From: Argentina anserina
Lineage: Eukaryota; Streptophyta; Magnoliopsida; Rosales; Rosaceae
Length of the DNA stretch: 64,000 bases
NCBI RefSeq assembly: GCF_933775445.1
Contig: NC_065873.1
Span: 26,660,001 to 26,724,000, forward strand
Direction of reading: 5' to 3'
This document shows, one piece after another, positions 24,301 through 35,010 of the stretch. The notes below the pieces were generated by a model. That model had not been told where the DNA came from. It did not search any database and was given only the letters and a program-made list of their open reading frames with translations. How positions within the stretch are numbered: the stretch's first letter is position 1; each line of letters opens with the position of its first letter. A program made the translations under genes and the position numbers.

Positions 24301-24499
24301 CTCATAAAAATATATTTGGTTTCAGCAACAAGGTTCTGCTTCAGCTGAAATGGAGATTGAGAGACTAAAGCTTGAGAATAAAAAATGCATACAAATGGTT
24401 CAGCAGTGGAAGAAAATGTATGACAATTTGCATCAGTTCTGTGTGAATGAGCTTGTCGATGGTGATAAAGGAGGAGCCCCAAATGAAAATGCTCTCTAA
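21339..24499 (+). CDS. RID3: WD40 protein ROOT INITIATION DEFECTIVE 3 (WDR18/IPI3 homologue)
   Basis: Eight exons: 21339-21524, 21621-21734, 21830-21963, 22065-22209, 22588-22787, 23240-23367, 23942-24180 and 24326-24499. They give 439 residues with every phase consistent. The N terminus is the family's IACWDFSSG, and WD repeats include SGTIYLWEV, SGSEDGEIRVW, SASEDRTCKIW and SGSEDGVVRVW. A C-terminal coiled coil (QQQGSASAEMEIERLKLENKK) replaces the last blade. The match to Arabidopsis RID3 runs the whole length. Yeast IPI3 and human WDR18 belong to the Rix1/PELP1 complex that matures the 60S pre-ribosome. RID3 mutants fail in shoot and root meristem initiation from callus. The protein is therefore probably nucleolar. 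The weakest splice is the exon 3 donor (GTACTA), chosen because it alone keeps the frame. Confidence 0.92.
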
Positions 24500-25790
24500 A
24501 TGTTGCTAATCTGGACCGACAGCTTGTGAAATAGAAGTTGAAATCAGCATAGGGTATGAGACGCATCTTCCAATCTTGTTTTGTTCTTTGTAATCATTTT
24601 ACATCAATTAGTTACGTACTTCAGTTTCTTTGGACTATCAGTTTCCATATGTAACGTCAATTAGTTCCAATATCACTGAAGCAGCTGGCTTGATATATGA
24701 ACGTTGCATTCTGTTGCTCCCTCTTTAGTCTCAGAGTGGTACATCCATCCAATTCTGCATACAAAAACAGGACAGACATCTTACTCTGTCCGACTGTCTT
24801 CAGAGTCGTCCACAATTTGAACTGTAATAGTTATACTCGGAATCCCCTGGATAATCCTATGGGTCTGCGCTTATCAGAGAAAATTTGCGTTTGATAGTGA
24901 TGCCCCTTGATGATCAGAATTGGTCTACACAGGGTCAGCCTCCGAGCAAATATAACTATAAGTATAATAGTACCCTACCCTCTTTCAAGGCCCAGTTTTC
25001 ATCCAATGGAACCCCCCACCCTACTCGAAGACGCGAGACTTCGGGTTATAGAGGTTTAAGGGCCATGCCTTTTGCACTAAGCCAAGGTACGTAACTGTGC
25101 AGATTCTACTCCCCAGACAATGAATGCTGAATACCCTTCTCAATTTCCTTTCGAATGATTTTGAGAACCGTAGTTTTCAATGCAGCGTGTCTCAAAGTCC
25201 AATCTTTTCTGTTTAGGGGAGGCTGGGAGGGTAAAGACTAAAGACTAAAGACCAAAGAAAGTTGGAGAAGCAGCCTAGCAATGCCAAGCAAAGCAAGAAT
25301 TCCATTATTAACACCATTAGAATATGTCGCTCTCTCTCTGTTTTATGCCTTCTGGTTTTTGGTGCGGTTATTATAATAGTACCTATGTACAAGTAGAGAA
25401 TTATAAAATATAAATGGTAGTGTGGGGAAGAAGATAAGGTAGAGGAGAGGGTTTGATAGATATAATGCAAAGTTAAAAAACCACCCAACAATAGCAACAC
25501 CAAGATCTCTCTCTTTCAGATTCTTTTTATCCAATAATCCTATCGAACCTCTTGCTACAGAGAAGAACATGTCTCTTTACTCATGTCCCACTTGGAACAA
25601 AAAATTATATGCTATAAATCATGCATTTTTATTGGATATATGGATCGGAGCAGTGGAGATGGGGTTTTCATATATGAACCATCTAGTATAGATATAAAAA
25701 TCGATCACTCCTACCGAATTACCTAGCTCTCTAGCTGGTTGCTCAGGTATTGGATTTGTTTTATCATTCTGTGGGAGATTGTTACTGTAA
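24500..25790. other. RID3 3' region and intergenic DNA
   Basis: RID3 3' UTR to about 24660, then unclassified sequence. Short frames at 24885-25094 (+) and 25213-25570 (-) show no domain; the latter is a hydrophobic low-complexity translation. Nothing else is seen. Confidence 0.45.
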
Positions 25791-26300
25791 AAATATTAGG
25801 GCTTTTTATAAAAAAGTATATTTTGACACATGAAATGAGAAAAAAGTCACCTAAGTTTTGGAAATTAGAAAAAAATCAGTTTCCTAAATCTCTTATACCG
25901 TTGCCACTGAAGTTTGAATTATTTACAAAATGCCACCGAACTCATAACTTTCCTATGTTTCAATCGCCGACAGAAAAGGGAAGATTTCTCGTCGTAACCT
26001 TCTCCTCCTCCCGTCGTCGTCATCGATCTGTCAGGTTACGGTAGCATTAGTTCTTCATTGATGTCATTTTCGTTGCTTGAATCGAAGGCGAAAGAAGAGG
26101 TGAGGCACTGATGCGGTGGTTGGTCTGGGTTGGGTTCGGTTAGGCTACGTCGGAGAACATGGCGATTACGTCGATGAAGATGGTGATTGGGTTACCAGAG
26201 TTTCGGGGTGCCCAAAAAAGAAATTCGTTTTCGAGATGTTGCTGCTTCTACTGCTGATGCTCGTCGGAAAAAGATATTGAACGAGTTTATTGTTGTTGTA

Positions 26301-26966
26301 TCACAATAGCTATCACACTACCTATCACAGTAGAAAGTTAGTGTGATAAGTAGTGTGATAGCATGTGTGACAGCGAGTGTGACATGTAGTGTGACATGAG
26401 TGTGACAGTGAGTGCGACATGTAGTGTGACAGATTGTGTGATAGATAGTGTGACATCATAAGTTAGTGTGATAGCGAATGTGACAGTCGATGTGATAGTG
26501 GTCAGTGGGTGTAACACCAAATGTGACAGCGGGTGTGATAGGTAATGTGACAACATATGTGACATGCTGAGAAGAAATGTTTAAATATGCGAAATCATAT
26601 TCAAATTCAAAGGAGATTGGTATGAGTATGTTCATAATGAAGAGAATAACTAGAATTAGGAAACCTTGAGCTCGGATACAGGTAGTGTGATAGGGGTTGT
26701 GACAGTTAGTGTGACATGGGTTATGACAGGGGCAATGTGTGTGATAGTGGTTGTGACAGTAGGTGTGACAGTTAGTGTAATAGGTAGTGTGATAGTGGTT
26801 GTGATATGTAGTGTGACAGAGGTTGTGACAGTTAGTGTAAATAGATAGTGTGACAGCTTCTGTGATAGTGGGTGTGATAGCGGTTGTGACAGTAAGTGTG
26901 AAAGTTAGTGTAAGAGGTAGTGTGACAGAGTCTGTGACAGTGGTTGTGACAGTAGGTGTGACATGC
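26301..26966. repeat. Degenerate 12-bp tandem array, GTGTGAYAGNGN type
   Basis: Roughly forty degenerate copies of a unit close to GTGTGACAGTGA or GTGTGATAGGTA form two blocks, about 26339-26568 and 26677-26966, separated by about 105 bp of single-copy sequence. The first units (26301-26330) are in the opposite orientation and pair with the next ones as a hairpin. The translations (SVTVSV / LSHSLSH) are by-products of the period and not a gene. Confidence 0.85.
26311..26360. repeat. Inverted repeat (hairpin) at head of the 12-bp array
   Basis: The left arm 26311-26329 and right arm 26342-26360 (TGTGATAAGTAGTGTGATA) are complementary over 19 bp with one mismatch, around a 12-base loop. The orientation of the array flips here. 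Confidence 0.85.
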
Positions 26967-27072
26967 CGAGAGGAAATGTGGAAATATGCGAAATTCTGTT
27001 AAAATTCAAATGAGATTGGTATAAGTATTCTCAAAATAAAAAGAATACCTAGAATTAGGAAATCTTGAGCTT
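26571..27072. repeat. Direct duplication of array plus ~105-bp flank
   Basis: The single-copy flank at about 26571-26672 recurs at about 26969-27072. Both copies share, in order, a GAAATGT start, AATATGCGAAAT, AAATTCAAA, GAGATTGGTAT, AGAATA and TAGAATTAGGAAA, then CTTGAGCT. The copies are about 398 bp apart, so a larger unit (12-bp array plus flank) was itself duplicated, with later divergence. Confidence 0.8.
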
Positions 27073-27379
27073 CGGTTTCGCCGGAATTGCTTAGAGCACC
27101 GCCATCAATGGCGGCAACCCTTTGCGATGGTTGTTGCGTCTTGTATGGTTGGTCGATTCGAAGTGGATAGTAGATCAAATGAAAGAGGGGAGCGAGATCT
27201 TTCTAACGGTACCAATTTCGTCAAAATCTATTGCCGGACGAAAAAGTTATGGCCGAAATTAGAAAAAAAAAAAAGTGAGAAAAGACAAAACAGTTCAGAA
27301 AATATTTTTTTCCTAATTTTATTGACCTTTTTCGAATTTCCACATGTGATAATATTTTTTATAACTAATTCATAAATAG

Positions 27380-28834
27380 TTACTTTTTTCTAATATAAAT
27401 TAAGAGATGATATTTTTTAATGATTGGACCTTAATATTAAAGTTCGCCGAGTTCTGGTAGCTGCATGGTAATTAGCTGGTTGGAGATTCCAGCAGATGAA
27501 TCAGGTCTCAACTGCTCAGAAACCTGATCCGCCTCGAAAGGTGTTCCCGGAGCAATTTATTTGAAGAGGAGTGAAACCCTAGCCTAGATAATTTTATATC
27601 AAAGATAATATATAGGTCAGCTTGGAGTCTCATTCCAATTGGACCATTATCACTGAGAAGAGGTCCACAATGATCGCAACGGCACCGGATTCGCACCGCC
27701 AACCAGGAAAGGAAAGGAATGTGTCTGTCATATATTATAGAGGAGGGTGCTGGTGAGATTTCTGACACCTGTCATGTGGGAGTGGGGTTTAGATCTTCAG
27801 AAGGCTGCTTCTTCAAACGAAAGCGATATTAATTTTAAGAGCAAAGTTATTATTTGATGACAGTCCCACACTCAAAATCATAAAACATAATAACGTACAC
27901 CAGGACTTTCTCCAGTATCTTCAGAAACGAACATGATTCATGCACCACAATAAGCACTCATTGATGATTCTGTCATTTTCAATTCCTACTCCATCTAAGC
28001 AGTTGGGGTAGATCCCAGCCCTTCAATCCCCAAAACATCACATTCGAACAGAAGTGATCGATATGATCATTCGTATCACAAATATCACAAACTGGGTTAT
28101 ATTTCTCATTCACTTTTTGGTAAATTGACCAATGACCAAGATCCTTGTGAAGATAAGTGAAAGTAATTAATAATAATGCTCCAGCTTCAATCTTAGCCTC
28201 TATTAGGTATAAGGGTGGAGATGCTCTTCCAAATCTAGGAAGGTAACAAATTAGCAATAATTTGATATGGACTTGTTTTAACTTTTTATCTATAGCAAGG
28301 AATAGATTGTTTCCCAATAAAGAAAGGAAACAAAAATAATGGGAAAACAAGAAAAAAGAGCAGCAGCTTTGTGATAATACAATCTTACAATGATATCACG
28401 ATATAGAATATATCAATGCAATTGGATCTAAGCGATTGGATGATGACCAATGCAATTGGACACTTACCTTTGCGATGGATTGGGTATTATTGTGTGAACA
28501 CACACGAGTGGACTTAAACTAACGGACATAAAACCCCTGAAAAAAAAGAATATATCAATATATATTATGCAATTTACAGCATTTGTATCCCTCATTGTTT
28601 TTTTGAAAGGGGGTTGGGGGAAGTCCCTCACCTCATAATTATTCAATTAAACAAAACATCAGAGAAAAGCATCGGAGGGGACGTAATGCCTGAACTTCGG
28701 ACTATAGTAGTAGCATAACACAAATTCTGGTAGGAACATCTGGACTCTCGTTGTTTAAACAATGGAGTAGGAAAAAAAAAACACCGTGAACTATCTATAT
28801 ATCATATATGTAATTTAATGGTTCTCACACTGTA
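27380..28834. other. Intergenic region, possible LINE fragment
   Basis: No intact gene. A minus-strand frame around 27979-28350 has a CDICDTNDHIDHFCSNVMFW segment that resembles the zf-RVT Cys/His pattern (C-x2-C, HxxxFC, W) found after LINE reverse transcriptases. This is weak evidence of a retroelement remnant. The rest is unassigned AT-rich sequence. Confidence 0.25.
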
Positions 28835-29124
28835 TTGATAGTCTGTTCCCAATACCGCTATTTAATTGGTTGGTTTTCTCTCCCATTTCTTGTTTCCTAT
28901 ATTACAGCCTTTGTGTGTTTTCTCCCCTTCACTGCAAAACTTATCAGAACACGATCTCACTCTCCTTTTATCTTCCCCATCCCTCTGCTACCTTACTTCA
29001 TCAGTCTCAGTACAATTAACTCTTTGTACTTCTCCTTCCTTTCCCATCTTTTCTTACGTATAATAGATACTTGCCATACATAAGCGACTAGCTTGCTATC
29101 TAGCTAGCAACACCAGAGCAGCAG

Positions 29125-29853
29125 ATGGATATGAACCAACTAAAATCAGAGGAGCAGATGGAAATGATGATGATGATGCAAATGGATAAAATCTCTGAGC
29201 TCTGCGGCGCCTACAACGACGTCATGTCTAACCTCCCTTCATCTGAACACTTTTCTGGTAGTGCAACTTCCATGCCACATTACAGCCATGACCAAAACCC
29301 TCACAGTGTTTCTTCACCTCCACCCTCATTTCTTAACCTAAGCCCATCAACCATATCATTCACCAACTCTCTTGAACAATCACCAGAACCTCAAATGGCA
29401 TCGGATAAGCGTGCTTCAATGGCGGCGATGAGGGAGATGATATTCAGAATCGCCTCGATGCAGCCAATCCACATAGACCCGGAGTCGGTGAAGCCACCAA
29501 AGAGAAGGAACGTGAAGATTTCCAAGGACCCTCAGAGCGTGGCGGCGCGTCACAGGAGGGAGAGGATTAGCGAGAGGATAAGAATACTCCAGAGACTTGT
29601 CCCTGGCGGGACTAAAATGGACACTGTATCCATGCTGGACGAGGCTATTCACTACGTCAAGTTCTTGAAGTCTCAAGTTCAGACGCTGGAGAGAGCATCC
29701 GTGAATAACAATTACAGGGTACCACAAACCGGGATTGGTTTTCCGGTGGCGATGTCAAGTGGCAGTAACTACCTTTCTAATTCTATGACCAAAGCGTACC
29801 AAGCTCATCCTCCGCAACGTCATCAGAATATGCAGCATTTTGGAGATGCTTGA
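29125..29853 (+). CDS. bHLH transcription factor, HECATE/INDEHISCENT clade (subfamily VIIIb)
   Basis: A single exon of 242 residues. The N terminus is Met/Gln-rich, followed by a Ser/Pro-rich region. The VIIIb signature comes next: [20 protein letters not shown] (about 109-128) and [20 protein letters not shown]. The bHLH domain covers about 135-190 with [21 protein letters not shown] and [14 protein letters not shown]. The basic region has Ala141 where E-box-binding bHLHs have the critical Glu, as is usual in HEC/IND proteins, which often act as heterodimers. Arabidopsis HEC1-3 and IND control gynoecium, transmitting tract and valve-margin development together with SPATULA and auxin transport. 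The sequence sits between HEC3 and bHLH87, so I give no symbol. Absence of introns is normal for this clade. The start is the first ATG of the frame. Confidence 0.9.
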   Translation: MDMNQLKSEEQMEMMMMMQMDKISELCGAYNDVMSNLPSSEHFSGSATSMPHYSHDQNPHSVSSPPPSFLNLSPSTISFTNSLEQSPEPQMASDKRASMAAMREMIFRIASMQPIHIDPESVKPPKRRNVKISKDPQSVAARHRRERISERIRILQRLVPGGTKMDTVSMLDEAIHYVKFLKSQVQTLERASVNNNYRVPQTGIGFPVAMSSGSNYLSNSMTKAYQAHPPQRHQNMQHFGDA

Positions 29854-32383
29854 TTAATTTCTTTAGGGATTACTATTAGTCTTCGTTTGATTGAAGGGAT
29901 GTAAAGGAACATGAGCATGGTTTAATTGTCCTTACTCTGACCTTGTAATCCATGTCCTATTACTGCTACCCTAATAATTCTCATCAAGATTTTTTTTTAA
30001 TATTTATTTAGTATACATCCGATACATTTTCATTCGGTTGGACAAGAACTATACTAAACGCTGACATAGATACATATAACCTATAGGAGACAATTGTATT
30101 GTATAGATCCATGTAGCAGTTAAACACCAAAACAATATCAATCAAAAGCTTAATCCGGTTGTTCAGACCGAAACTATATATAGCAACCAAATATATATTG
30201 TTCTTCAACTTGAGCAACATGTTGTCCAATATGGTTGAGATATCAGATTTCTGAAGAAACCAAAGTATCTTGGAGATGGGTCGTAGAGATACAGAGGTAA
30301 GCAAAACTATCTTGTTCGTGTCTGGAGAAAAAACAAATTGGAGAAGCTTAGATTAGAGCTAATAATGTTGATGGACCAATATAATGTTCTGAAATCTAGA
30401 ATTGTAATTTGGGGACAACATATTATTGTCACGTGAAAGTTGAATGCTTTTGATTTTGCTGCCGACACCTGTACGTATATAATCCCCCACCCTGGTGTTG
30501 ATTAACTACTGTTATCTTGAGCTTCTGATACGTCCCTGGATCGCACTAGTACAGTGATGCTTAACGTCTACAATATCTAGTTGCAGTCTTTCTTTCTTTT
30601 CTGGACTTGAAAACTATATATGTAGTCTTTTTTTCCTTGTTTGATGATCATGAATTCATGATATATTTTGAGAGTTCAGATGATATTTAAACTCTAAACT
30701 CTAAATATAAATATTTCGTGACAATATCATAGTTACATAAGCATGTTAATTAGTTGACAGTATGAGACTATGAGGTACATCGCGACGATCACTAATCATT
30801 CAACGACTTGAACTTCCAGAATATCATTATTTTGAAACGTGACATTCCGAGATAGATTAGGGCTTTAGAGATTGATTGAGCAATATAGTAATTGTAATAG
30901 TTGGCTATTTGGCTACTTGGCTAGCTTTGAAGAAAAGAGAGAGAGAGAGAGAGTGCATGGGAAGTCCACGTGAAGGTCTGACAGAGGTAACGGTGGTGCT
31001 TTCACTGCTGGATAACTTTGGTTGCTAGCTTGCTTTCACGATCAGGCAAAGGCAAAGTGATAATATTGTTTTCGATTGCCTTCTGAACACGTGAACTCAA
31101 TCCTACTTGGCGCTCCACCGTGGATGTTTCAGCTGCCAACTTGAACTGTTGAACGGAAATTTAATTATGACCTGCTTCATCCCCATTTGATCACACACGT
31201 ACAACCAGTCTTCTCAGGTGTAACGAAAAAGTATATGCAGCGATACATGCAGCCCAGAGCTTTCAATTGATCCATCAGACACCTTTGAAGCATGCCAAGC
31301 TGAGCTAGCTTCAATTCCTTCACCTTCGGACCAAATGAGAGAAGACAAAAGTCTTAGGGTAATTTCCTCACTGCATGTCTTGCATGACCAGTTGATTGGC
31401 TAGCTAGTTACTTATTTTTATCTGTATTACTTACTAACCATGAACTTTATATGTCTCAAGTAATTCACAGCAGAAATTTAACTTCCCCACTCATCTCAAT
31501 ACTTAGTTTTAGAATAGTCCCAATGATGCTTCTACCAGAACACTCAATATATAATAGCATGTTTGATAATGTCTTCACTACTCATTATTCAACAGGAACG
31601 CACAATTCAAAACGTACGTACATATACGTTGCATGAACTTGGACAGTGCTAGTTCACATATCAATCAGCATGTATATATACTTGTCTAGCACAAAAGTTT
31701 AATAATTAAGGATCGAGGGGAATCGGTGAGCATTGAAGAATTCGGATATTGCTTCCATATATAATCCTCTTTCGTGTTTATGGTTCTGCTCCTTATGATA
31801 TATAATTATATATCCCATATGTTGATAGAGGATAATCGCCGATCAGTAAGCCTGAAAGAGGTCAAATTAAGAGTACGTCGCTAAGTTGTGTTATTTGACT
31901 TATTTCTGAAAGAGACGAGTGCGTGTATGCGTATGCTAATGTGTCAAGAATAGAATCTTGATCATGCATAGACAGATTAAATCCGATACATATTAGTTGC
32001 TTCAGTCCACAACACATCATCCCAGCAATAACCAGGATTACATATATATTTCTAGCAGAGCAAAAGATAGGCATGTATTGGCGGAACTAGGAATAAAGAA
32101 TGGGTATGGCTGGTTTTAGATATTAAATATTTTTATGAAAAATTAAATATCTATAGAATTTGTAAATAATATGTTGTAATTAAAGAATAATAGTGAGAAA
32201 AATGGGAGAGTAGAAATAATATAGATTTATTAAAAGAAAATAGTAGACAGAGTTGTAAAGTATAAGTATAGAGAAAAAAATGGAAAGAATTGGAAGGAGG
32301 AAAAATAAACATGAATGAAAGAAAAGAGAAAACAAAAAGAAGAATGTGGGAATTGAACCCATGACCAGTCCTACCCAAGATTA
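29854..32383. other. Downstream region of the bHLH gene
   Basis: bHLH 3' region to about 30000, then AT-rich intergenic DNA with a short GA run at 30936-30954 and a CCACGTGA G-box-like site near 30965. Frames here are short and featureless. No RNA gene is recognised. Confidence 0.45.
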
Positions 32384-32391
32384 ATTGCACT

Positions 32392-32947
32392 TAGAGGTGT
32401 CAAACGGGCCAAAACCGGGTTTGTAACGGAGTTGGGCCGACCCATTTACATAAACATTAGGTAGGTCGACCTGACCCATTTTTATTTAAGACATAATTAG
32501 GAAACAAATTTGTGTTATTAGAAAATTATGTTTTATTTATCTATTTAGAATAGTATAGTAATAAAATACTACAACATATTTCATAATTTTAGTTCTAAAA
32601 TGTTACATATGTCAAATCAATGATCTTTTTTCATTACTTTGATAATATTTCACTAATATATGTTGTTGAAATAGTGAAATAGTCAATAAGTTTTGATTTA
32701 AAGCGTGTATATTCAATTCTCATTGATATAATTGTTTAAATATTTATATAAATAATATAAAATTTTATGTTTAACGGACCAGTCCTCGAATTTATCGTGT
32801 TCGGACCGTGTCGGGTTCAAAACAAACTCGGGCCTGGTCCAGCACATGGGCTCATATATCTCAACCCATTAAAATAACCGATTATGACCGAACCGGACCG
32901 CTTTTTAACGTGCGAACTCGGGCTTTTCGGCCCACTTGCCACCTCTA
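32392..32947. mobile_element. Non-autonomous hAT transposon (556 bp)
   Basis: Perfect 8-bp target duplications, ATTGCACT, flank it at 32384-32391 and 32948-32955. The terminal inverted repeats are TAGAGGTGTCAAACGGGCC on the left and TAGAGGTGGCAAGTGGGCC read inward from the right, 16 of 19 matching. This is the plant hAT consensus end (YAGRGGTGKCAA). The ends are GC-rich with GGGCC/GGACCG motifs and the core is AT-rich. There is no coding capacity. Confidence 0.9.
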
Positions 32948-32955
32948 ATTGCACT

Positions 32956-34608
32956 TGGCCTTTAGCCAACTCCATTAACTCAAACTTTAGTATGTTTAAC
33001 ACATATACTTTGTAATATTTGAAAGCGATTTTCGACTGGGCTATAGTCCTACAAGCTCGCTAAGAGGTCCACTCCTGCCATGATCAATAAAATTAAGTGA
33101 TGGAATACAAACAGTCAAACAAACAAGTGTTGAACAACTACTCAGAAGACCTATGCCATGTATATAGTGAGAAAATTCGCATCGAGACATCTAAGACCAT
33201 TCTCTATCTATCTGCAACATATATATCTTCAACCTAAATCGGAAGGTCTTCTAGCAATCTGCATGCAGTGTTGGAGTAAGAGGTGTTCCCTTGTCCTCTA
33301 AACATGGATCATGCAAGGAGACATTGACTTCAATGCTCTCCTTCTTCGATTAAGAAATCTTTTTTTCTTTTTGATCTTCAATTTGATTTCCGTCTTTATC
33401 TCTTGGACTTTAAGCTCTATCAACCATAGAGGCCAATGTATCTTCGAACTGCATTATGGACGAGACATATCTTGTTTGAGAATAGATATGATGTAAATTA
33501 ATAATTAGGTTTACATAGGGTTTAAAGCCTTGAAAGCTAAAGTAAATAAAAGAGAAAGTTATAATAAAACCTAATTTTTCAAGACAAGCTTTAAAAAGAA
33601 ACCCACACATATTTTTTCTTTTAATCTATACCCAATCCACGTAGGCAACATTCCTTTTAGAGTGTTTGTGCATATTTTGTGTTAGTCTGTATGTCTGAAT
33701 TGCCCTTTAACAACATTCTATGTAGAGTTTTGTTGTATAATTATAACAATTTGAAAGTATGTGAATAATGACCTAATTTATGCAAGTATTCATGTCATAT
33801 TTGCATTGAAAAAACATTTATATTTAGCTAAACTCTAAACAGTGCAAATGTTGATACAAACAATTCATTTCCTTTGAACCAATGCAAAGAGGAAGAAATT
33901 TGAATCGATATGTTTATTGTGAACATGTGTATCACATTACCACCTATGCATATCCATTTGTTATTCTTGAGATTGATTTTTTTAAATCTTTTTTAATTGC
34001 AAGTATCTTTGGTTTAGGTATTTTTATATATTTTTATCTAACAGATAGGTTGTAAGTAAAGTAACTCTATTAGTTAGGTTAAGAACATAAAACTTATACT
34101 TTAAAGATTTATTTTTAATTGATATTTAACTTTGAATTAGGTTACAATTAATTGAAGAATGAAAAAGAAATAGTAGTGTGCAAATTATTGAGGGTAAGAA
34201 CGTACGAAGTAATGAGTTTCAATACAAAAACGACCTTTAAGATAGAAACCTTAAATTACTGAAATGATATCAATAGATATATATACCTTTGAATTAGGTT
34301 AAGTTGAAGAATGAAATATAAATAGTTAGTGCAAAATGTTGAAGGTCATACGAAGTAAATTGTTTTTAAAACTCAAAAACTACCTTTAAGATAAAAAAAT
34401 TAATTTACTCAATTTATTTCTTATTTAAATCTATAAACCTTTTGATATAGATACATGTAAAGTAGATTCCTGCAACCACGAATTCTTAGAGTATTGCTAG
34501 GATATCAAAATCCTAGCCGCACATAGAGCCCTCGTGCTTTGATAGTCTCCGAAACCAAAAATCTCACGATGTTAGTCGTGATTCTCATTACTCCTCCATC
34601 ACACAATC
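32956..34608. other. AT-rich repeat-bearing intergenic DNA
   Basis: No gene. An imperfect direct duplication (see 34131-34405) falls inside. Short frames at 33311-33610 on both strands lack domains. Confidence 0.45.
34131..34405. repeat. Imperfect direct duplication, about 120-130 bp units
   Basis: The first unit, 34131-34256, and the second, about 34288-34405, share in order TTTGAATTAGGTTA, TTGAAGAATGAAA, AAATAGT, GTGCAAA, TTGA(A/G)GGT, TACGAAGTAA and ACCTTTAAGATA. They are diverged tandem copies of an unidentified AT-rich family; similar text occurs near 38330-38650. Confidence 0.6.
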
Positions 34609-35010
34609 ATGTCTTCCACCCATGAATCAGTGACGACAAGCTTTATCGCCTCCCTTGCGCTCACACTGGGAGATGAGGACGACGTGATCAACATCTCACA
34701 AACGAACAAGGAAACAAAGGTGTGAACTAATTCCATACTCTACCTCCTTGTCAAGCCTCTCACCACCAAATATTATACTATTGGTGATTTGCAATCCCAA
34801 TTTCGTAGGGTTTGGGTGCTCAACCACGGCTTCAAGGTGCTATCTCAACCAAATAACAAGTTGGTTTTCAAGTTTAACCTGGCGTATGATCGCAACAAGG
34901 TGTTCTTGGGAGGTCCTCGGTACTATCTGAAGGCCATTGACAAAATTATGTTTGAGGTTTTTTCTGATTATTCTATTAGCCCTAATGTTAAAAGTAAGGA
35001 CAAAATTTAA
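34609..35010 (+). pseudogene. DUF4283-type retroelement fragment
   Basis: One frame from the ATG at 34609 runs to a stop at 35008-35010 and is interrupted by TGA at 34723-34725. The translation has the DUF4283 order: LYLLVKPLTTKYYTIGDLQS, then FRRVWVLNHGFKVL, then NNKLVFKFNLAYDRNKVFLGGPRYYL. DUF4283 is the N-terminal domain of many plant LINE-related polyproteins and of zinc-knuckle proteins derived from them. No zinc knuckle, endonuclease or reverse transcriptase follows, so this is a truncated, dead copy. Confidence 0.65.

Larger units (their letters stand above)
25795..27375. mobile_element. Probable old TIR (Mutator-like?) element enclosing a tandem-repeat block
   Basis: The left segment, about 25795-25875, and the reverse complement of about 27290-27380 share the same order of motifs: an ACTRTWWWWRAATTAG-like start, TTATAAAAAA, CACATG, GAAAAARGTCA and a final GGAAA/GAAAAAAAT. 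This gives an imperfect long terminal inverted repeat of roughly 70-80 bp. Between them lie about 300 bp of GC-richer single-copy DNA, the 12-bp GTGTGAYA array and a duplicated flank. No transposase frame exists. I could not find a convincing 9-bp target duplication, so the boundaries and superfamily are uncertain. Confidence 0.35.

Noticed and set aside
26338..26848. Open frames of 60-75 codons made of SHYLSH or VTVSV repeats
   Set aside because: They follow from the 12-bp tandem repeat; composition and period explain them, with no start context or domain.
31268..31315. TTGAAGC...GCTTCAA inverted repeat, vaguely like miR167
   Set aside because: The match to miR167 fails in the seed and the stem is only seven pairs.
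32330..32385. GAATTGAACCCATGACC, tRNA-T-arm-like text
   Set aside because: No acceptor stem, anticodon arm or A-box at the required distance on either strand.
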